Source: Acidisarcina sp. (GTDB taxonomy: Bacteria > Acidobacteriota > Blastocatellia > Pyrinomonadales > Pyrinomonadaceae). Taken from it: a stretch of 9,491 nt of DNA. This document shows, in pieces, positions 8,801 through 9,491 of the stretch. The notes beneath the pieces are model-generated. The model was not told the DNA's origin. It saw only the letters and a list, made by a program, of their open reading frames with translations, and searched no databases. Made by a program: the position numbers and the translations under genes. Positions within the stretch are counted from its first letter, which is position 1. Each line of letters starts with the position of its first letter. Location of the stretch: NCBI GenBank assembly GCA_021155145.1, contig JAJNPX010000264.1, positions 1 to 9,491 of the forward strand. Reading direction: 5' to 3'.

Positions 8801-9128
8801 AAACCTGGAGGCCCGGATCCCGTTCACGGAGAATATAAGGATCGTACCTTTCTATGACGGCGGAAACGTCTTTCGCAGCGTGAAGGATATTTTCAGTTCA
8901 CCCGACATCCCGGAAACCGAGGTTTTCAGAAAGAACCTCAGGGCGAGATGGACCCACACGGTGGGCCTCGGCCTTAGGATCAAGACGCCGGTCGGCGGCG
9001 AGGCAGGCATCGATTACGGCTATCTTCTAAATCCGCCTTCGTTCCTTATCCCGCAGCAGATGGGGCCGAACGCCCTATATCGCCTGCCGCAGAGCCAGAT
9101 CCATTTTCGTTTCTCTCAGGCGTTCTGA
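5796..9128 (+). CDS. Omp85-family outer-membrane assembly protein (BamA/TamA-like) with about seven POTRA modules
   Basis: An Omp85 protein of 1,110 residues that inserts beta-barrel proteins into the outer membrane, here probably with the adjacent TamB. Numbered from TTG 5796, residues ~1-43 are a signal peptide: basic start, hydrophobic VMVILAILIF, predicted cleavage at TANA/QTQ. Residues ~50-660 divide into about seven POTRA-like beta-alpha-alpha-beta-beta modules (approximately 50-128, 129-213, 214-293, 294-398, 399-493, 494-580, 581-660). The ~450-residue barrel follows, starting SYGGGISTDLGPSGFVDIRH. It carries GGSNTLRGFDFE, whose RGF (958-960) is the Omp85 loop-6 motif, and ends in HFRFSQAF with a terminal Phe, as expected of a barrel targeting signal. 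E. coli BamA has five POTRA domains and TamA three, so module number does not match either, and I leave the symbol open. Mature-region cysteines are C352/C374 (module 4) and C842/C861 (barrel). The start is uncertain (alternatives GTG 5817, ATG 5880). Confidence 0.92.
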   Translation: MRIFFTRVSSRSFTICSLLPGTIVGPAVMVILAILIFEGTANAQTQFEGREIRNVSVTFEGTDRNIAAVEQFRAIARDALGERYSAVKVRDAIERLYGTGDITSTVVEAAEVGSASVDLRFIVRRKTRAQRVVVNIPESDDSGITEQELLLRLDILEPGKAVTEAALENNASAILEYLRERGFFRARVDFAREPLENDTEVVVTYNVVPNEQATVERFDISVEGFNNQRLASKVKLEQGSGYTREKLAADLERIRTELRSEGFLAPQLEEPRVVYDGEKNTISLALEGKSGPTVSVEVEAEGEGVGSGTRRRLLPVVREGTVDFAAIIEGERRLETHFQEQGYFFANVRSVCSVEPPLVEPDGAVLRNGTEFLCSALSSSDLMGKKVEIRYIADLDRQLRLTDIRLTGTDLFTIDEIKSVLESQEANILGIIPLFGYGRGYTSSVLLEEDAATIKTLMRELGYREASVRVNQGVSPDGEHLIITFVVEEGTPSVITEVEIRGNSAFADDVLAAQLPVLAGRNLSRALVRNGQRKLAEHYSKAGYFDASVSISYDELGADAADGSKRFRVIYNIENEGKPVYVSRILITGNEKTKEAAIRKALNIKENDLLRSTDVYSSEQNLYASDAFSRVDIRTQAAGDRTDGGRDVDVIVSVEEQAPRILSYGGGISTDLGPSGFVDIRHFNLLGNLWQGGARARVSKRQQLFQIDFINPRFIRDGQRRFAPLTLTAGYQRDTTVTRFFRSAFDQGTFGIVQRLDENGNPVDEFGNVVVDPTLNRITLTAETNRTLSLKDRSIVFFRYRFEDVRLFNISSLLIKDLLEPDSRIRISGFGATFVRDTRQNCNVKYTILDIIARGEAEEPCRYNPGDPTKGSYLTAEYNVSVPFLGSNIGFNKLQASVNKYYTFKTFKYDTTLAARVILGLANVFSGGGRFSSSTYPGLEGILPISERFFAGGSNTLRGFDFESAGPRVVVVPQGNFFNTSGEQVFLDPFTVPFGGNALAVVNLEARIPFTENIRIVPFYDGGNVFRSVKDIFSSPDIPETEVFRKNLRARWTHTVGLGLRIKTPVGGEAGIDYGYLLNPPSFLIPQQMGPNALYRLPQSQIHFRFSQAF

Positions 9129-9132
9129 CCCC

Positions 9133-9194
9133 AAAAAAGCGTTTCGGACCATGTTCGACGGCCGCACAACCGTATACCGAACATGATCCGAAAC
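9133..9194 (-). terminator. Strong hairpin terminator, T-run on the minus strand, between convergent genes
   Basis: Arms 9141-9157 and 9178-9194 are inverted repeats that pair over 17 positions with one mismatch (C9149/A9186). An inner ACGG/CCGT stem (9158-9161 with 9170-9173) closes an 8-nt loop, leaving a 4-nt bulge on one side. Read on the minus strand, the stem is followed by GC and then six T (complement of A 9133-9138), which is the intrinsic terminator form. It lies about 36 nt after the stop of the minus-strand GGDEF gene. On the plus strand the hairpin starts 12 nt after the Omp85 stop but has no T-run after it, so it could also stop or protect that transcript, less certainly. Confidence 0.75.
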
Positions 9195-9230
9195 ATAGGG
9201 ACGGGCCCACCTTGACCGCCCCAAGCTTGC

Positions 9231-9491
9231 TTAATTCACACTCGTCGTCGAGATGACGTGAGTCTCATCGAGTTCGACGACCAATAATTCTCCTTTCAGG
9301 GTCTCGCCGCTTTCCGCGTCACCTTCGGGCATATACTCCTCCCCCGTTGACGCAGGCTCGAGCAGATCGGCAACAAGGAACACCGGTTCGGCAGGCAGGG
9401 TTTTCTGACGGAGCTTGCGTCCCGCCTTCTCCGCATACATCGCCTTGTCAGCGGCGATTATCAGCTGGTCAAAGGTTTCGCCCTTTCCGGG
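9231..9491 (-). CDS. GGDEF-domain (diguanylate cyclase-type) protein, C-terminal end only
   Basis: The gene is cut by the right edge, so its start lies outside; 86 residues and the TAA stop (9231-9233) are visible. The frame is open to the last base, so the ATG at 9438-9440 is probably internal. Residues 1-26 (PGKGETFDQLIIAADKAMYA followed by EKAGRK) match the end of the GGDEF domain, whose typical form is GETxxxLxxxADxAMYxAKxxGRN. GGDEF enzymes make the second messenger cyclic di-GMP from two GTP. The GGDEF motif itself and any sensor domain lie beyond the window, so catalytic competence cannot be judged. After the domain comes a ~57-residue tail, rich in Glu and Asp (EPASTGEEYMPEGDAESGE), then a hydrophobic-acidic strand-like segment (GELLVVELDETHVI). 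I do not recognise the tail. The gene converges on the Omp85 gene and has its own terminator, so it is a separate unit. Confidence 0.85.
   Translation of the reverse strand, partial: PGKGETFDQLIIAADKAMYAEKAGRKLRQKTLPAEPVFLVADLLEPASTGEEYMPEGDAESGETLKGELLVVELDETHVISTTSVN

Noticed and set aside
9141..9200. Rho-independent terminator for the plus strand
   Set aside because: The sequence after the stem is ATAGGGACGGG, with no T-run. Only the minus-strand reading has the expected T tract, so I assign it there and leave the plus-strand role open.
9438..9440. ATG here as the start of a 69-residue minus-strand protein
   Set aside because: The frame stays open to the window edge, and the upstream 17 codons complete the GGDEF C-terminal motif, so this is an internal Met.
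1..9491. A new defence, mobile or biosynthetic system in this window
   Set aside because: All substantial coding sequence is explained by known families (RibBA, TamB, Omp85, GGDEF). I saw no transposase, integrase, CRISPR repeat, tRNA or toxin-antitoxin signature.

Overview
The window suggests a Gram-negative (diderm) bacterium with a GC-rich genome, since it encodes an outer-membrane assembly protein and a TamB-type envelope-spanning protein. The very long TamB (about 1,700 residues), an Omp85 protein with many POTRA domains directly behind it, and frequent non-ATG or weakly marked starts suggest Acidobacteriota, possibly Blastocatellia. That placement is an impression from protein architecture and composition, not a demonstrated assignment.

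Layout: (1) positions 1-644, plus strand, hold the 3' end of a ribBA-type riboflavin-synthesis gene. It contains the tail of the DHBP synthase domain and the whole GTP cyclohydrolase II-like domain, in which the zinc ligands and other catalytic residues are missing. (2) Positions 670-5799, plus strand, hold a large tamB/AsmA-like gene with an N-terminal membrane anchor, a very long beta-rich body and a C-terminal TamB (DUF490) domain. (3) Positions 5796-9128, plus strand, hold an Omp85 (BamA/TamA-like) protein with a signal peptide, about seven POTRA-like modules and a 16-strand-type barrel carrying the RGF motif. (4) Positions 9133-9194 hold a strong hairpin whose T-run lies on the minus strand. 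(5) Positions 9231-9491, minus strand, hold the 3' end of a gene for a GGDEF (diguanylate cyclase-type) protein with an acidic C-terminal tail.

The three plus-strand genes are tightly packed (25-nt gap or 35-nt overlap, then a 4-nt overlap) and probably cotranscribed. TamB and Omp85 proteins work together: Omp85 sits in the outer membrane, and TamB is anchored in the inner membrane, crosses the periplasm and docks on it. The pair is thought to serve outer-membrane protein insertion and/or lipid transport. The riboflavin gene has no obvious functional tie to them. The GGDEF gene is convergent and forms a separate transcription unit ending at the shared hairpin.

I found no mobile element, CRISPR array, tRNA or rRNA, and no clear promoter; any promoter for the plus-strand operon lies upstream of the window. 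I do not see a convincing undescribed multi-gene system. The best leads are the apparently dead GTP cyclohydrolase II domain, the POTRA-rich Omp85 protein with two local cysteine pairs, and the repeated beta architecture of a cysteine-free giant TamB.
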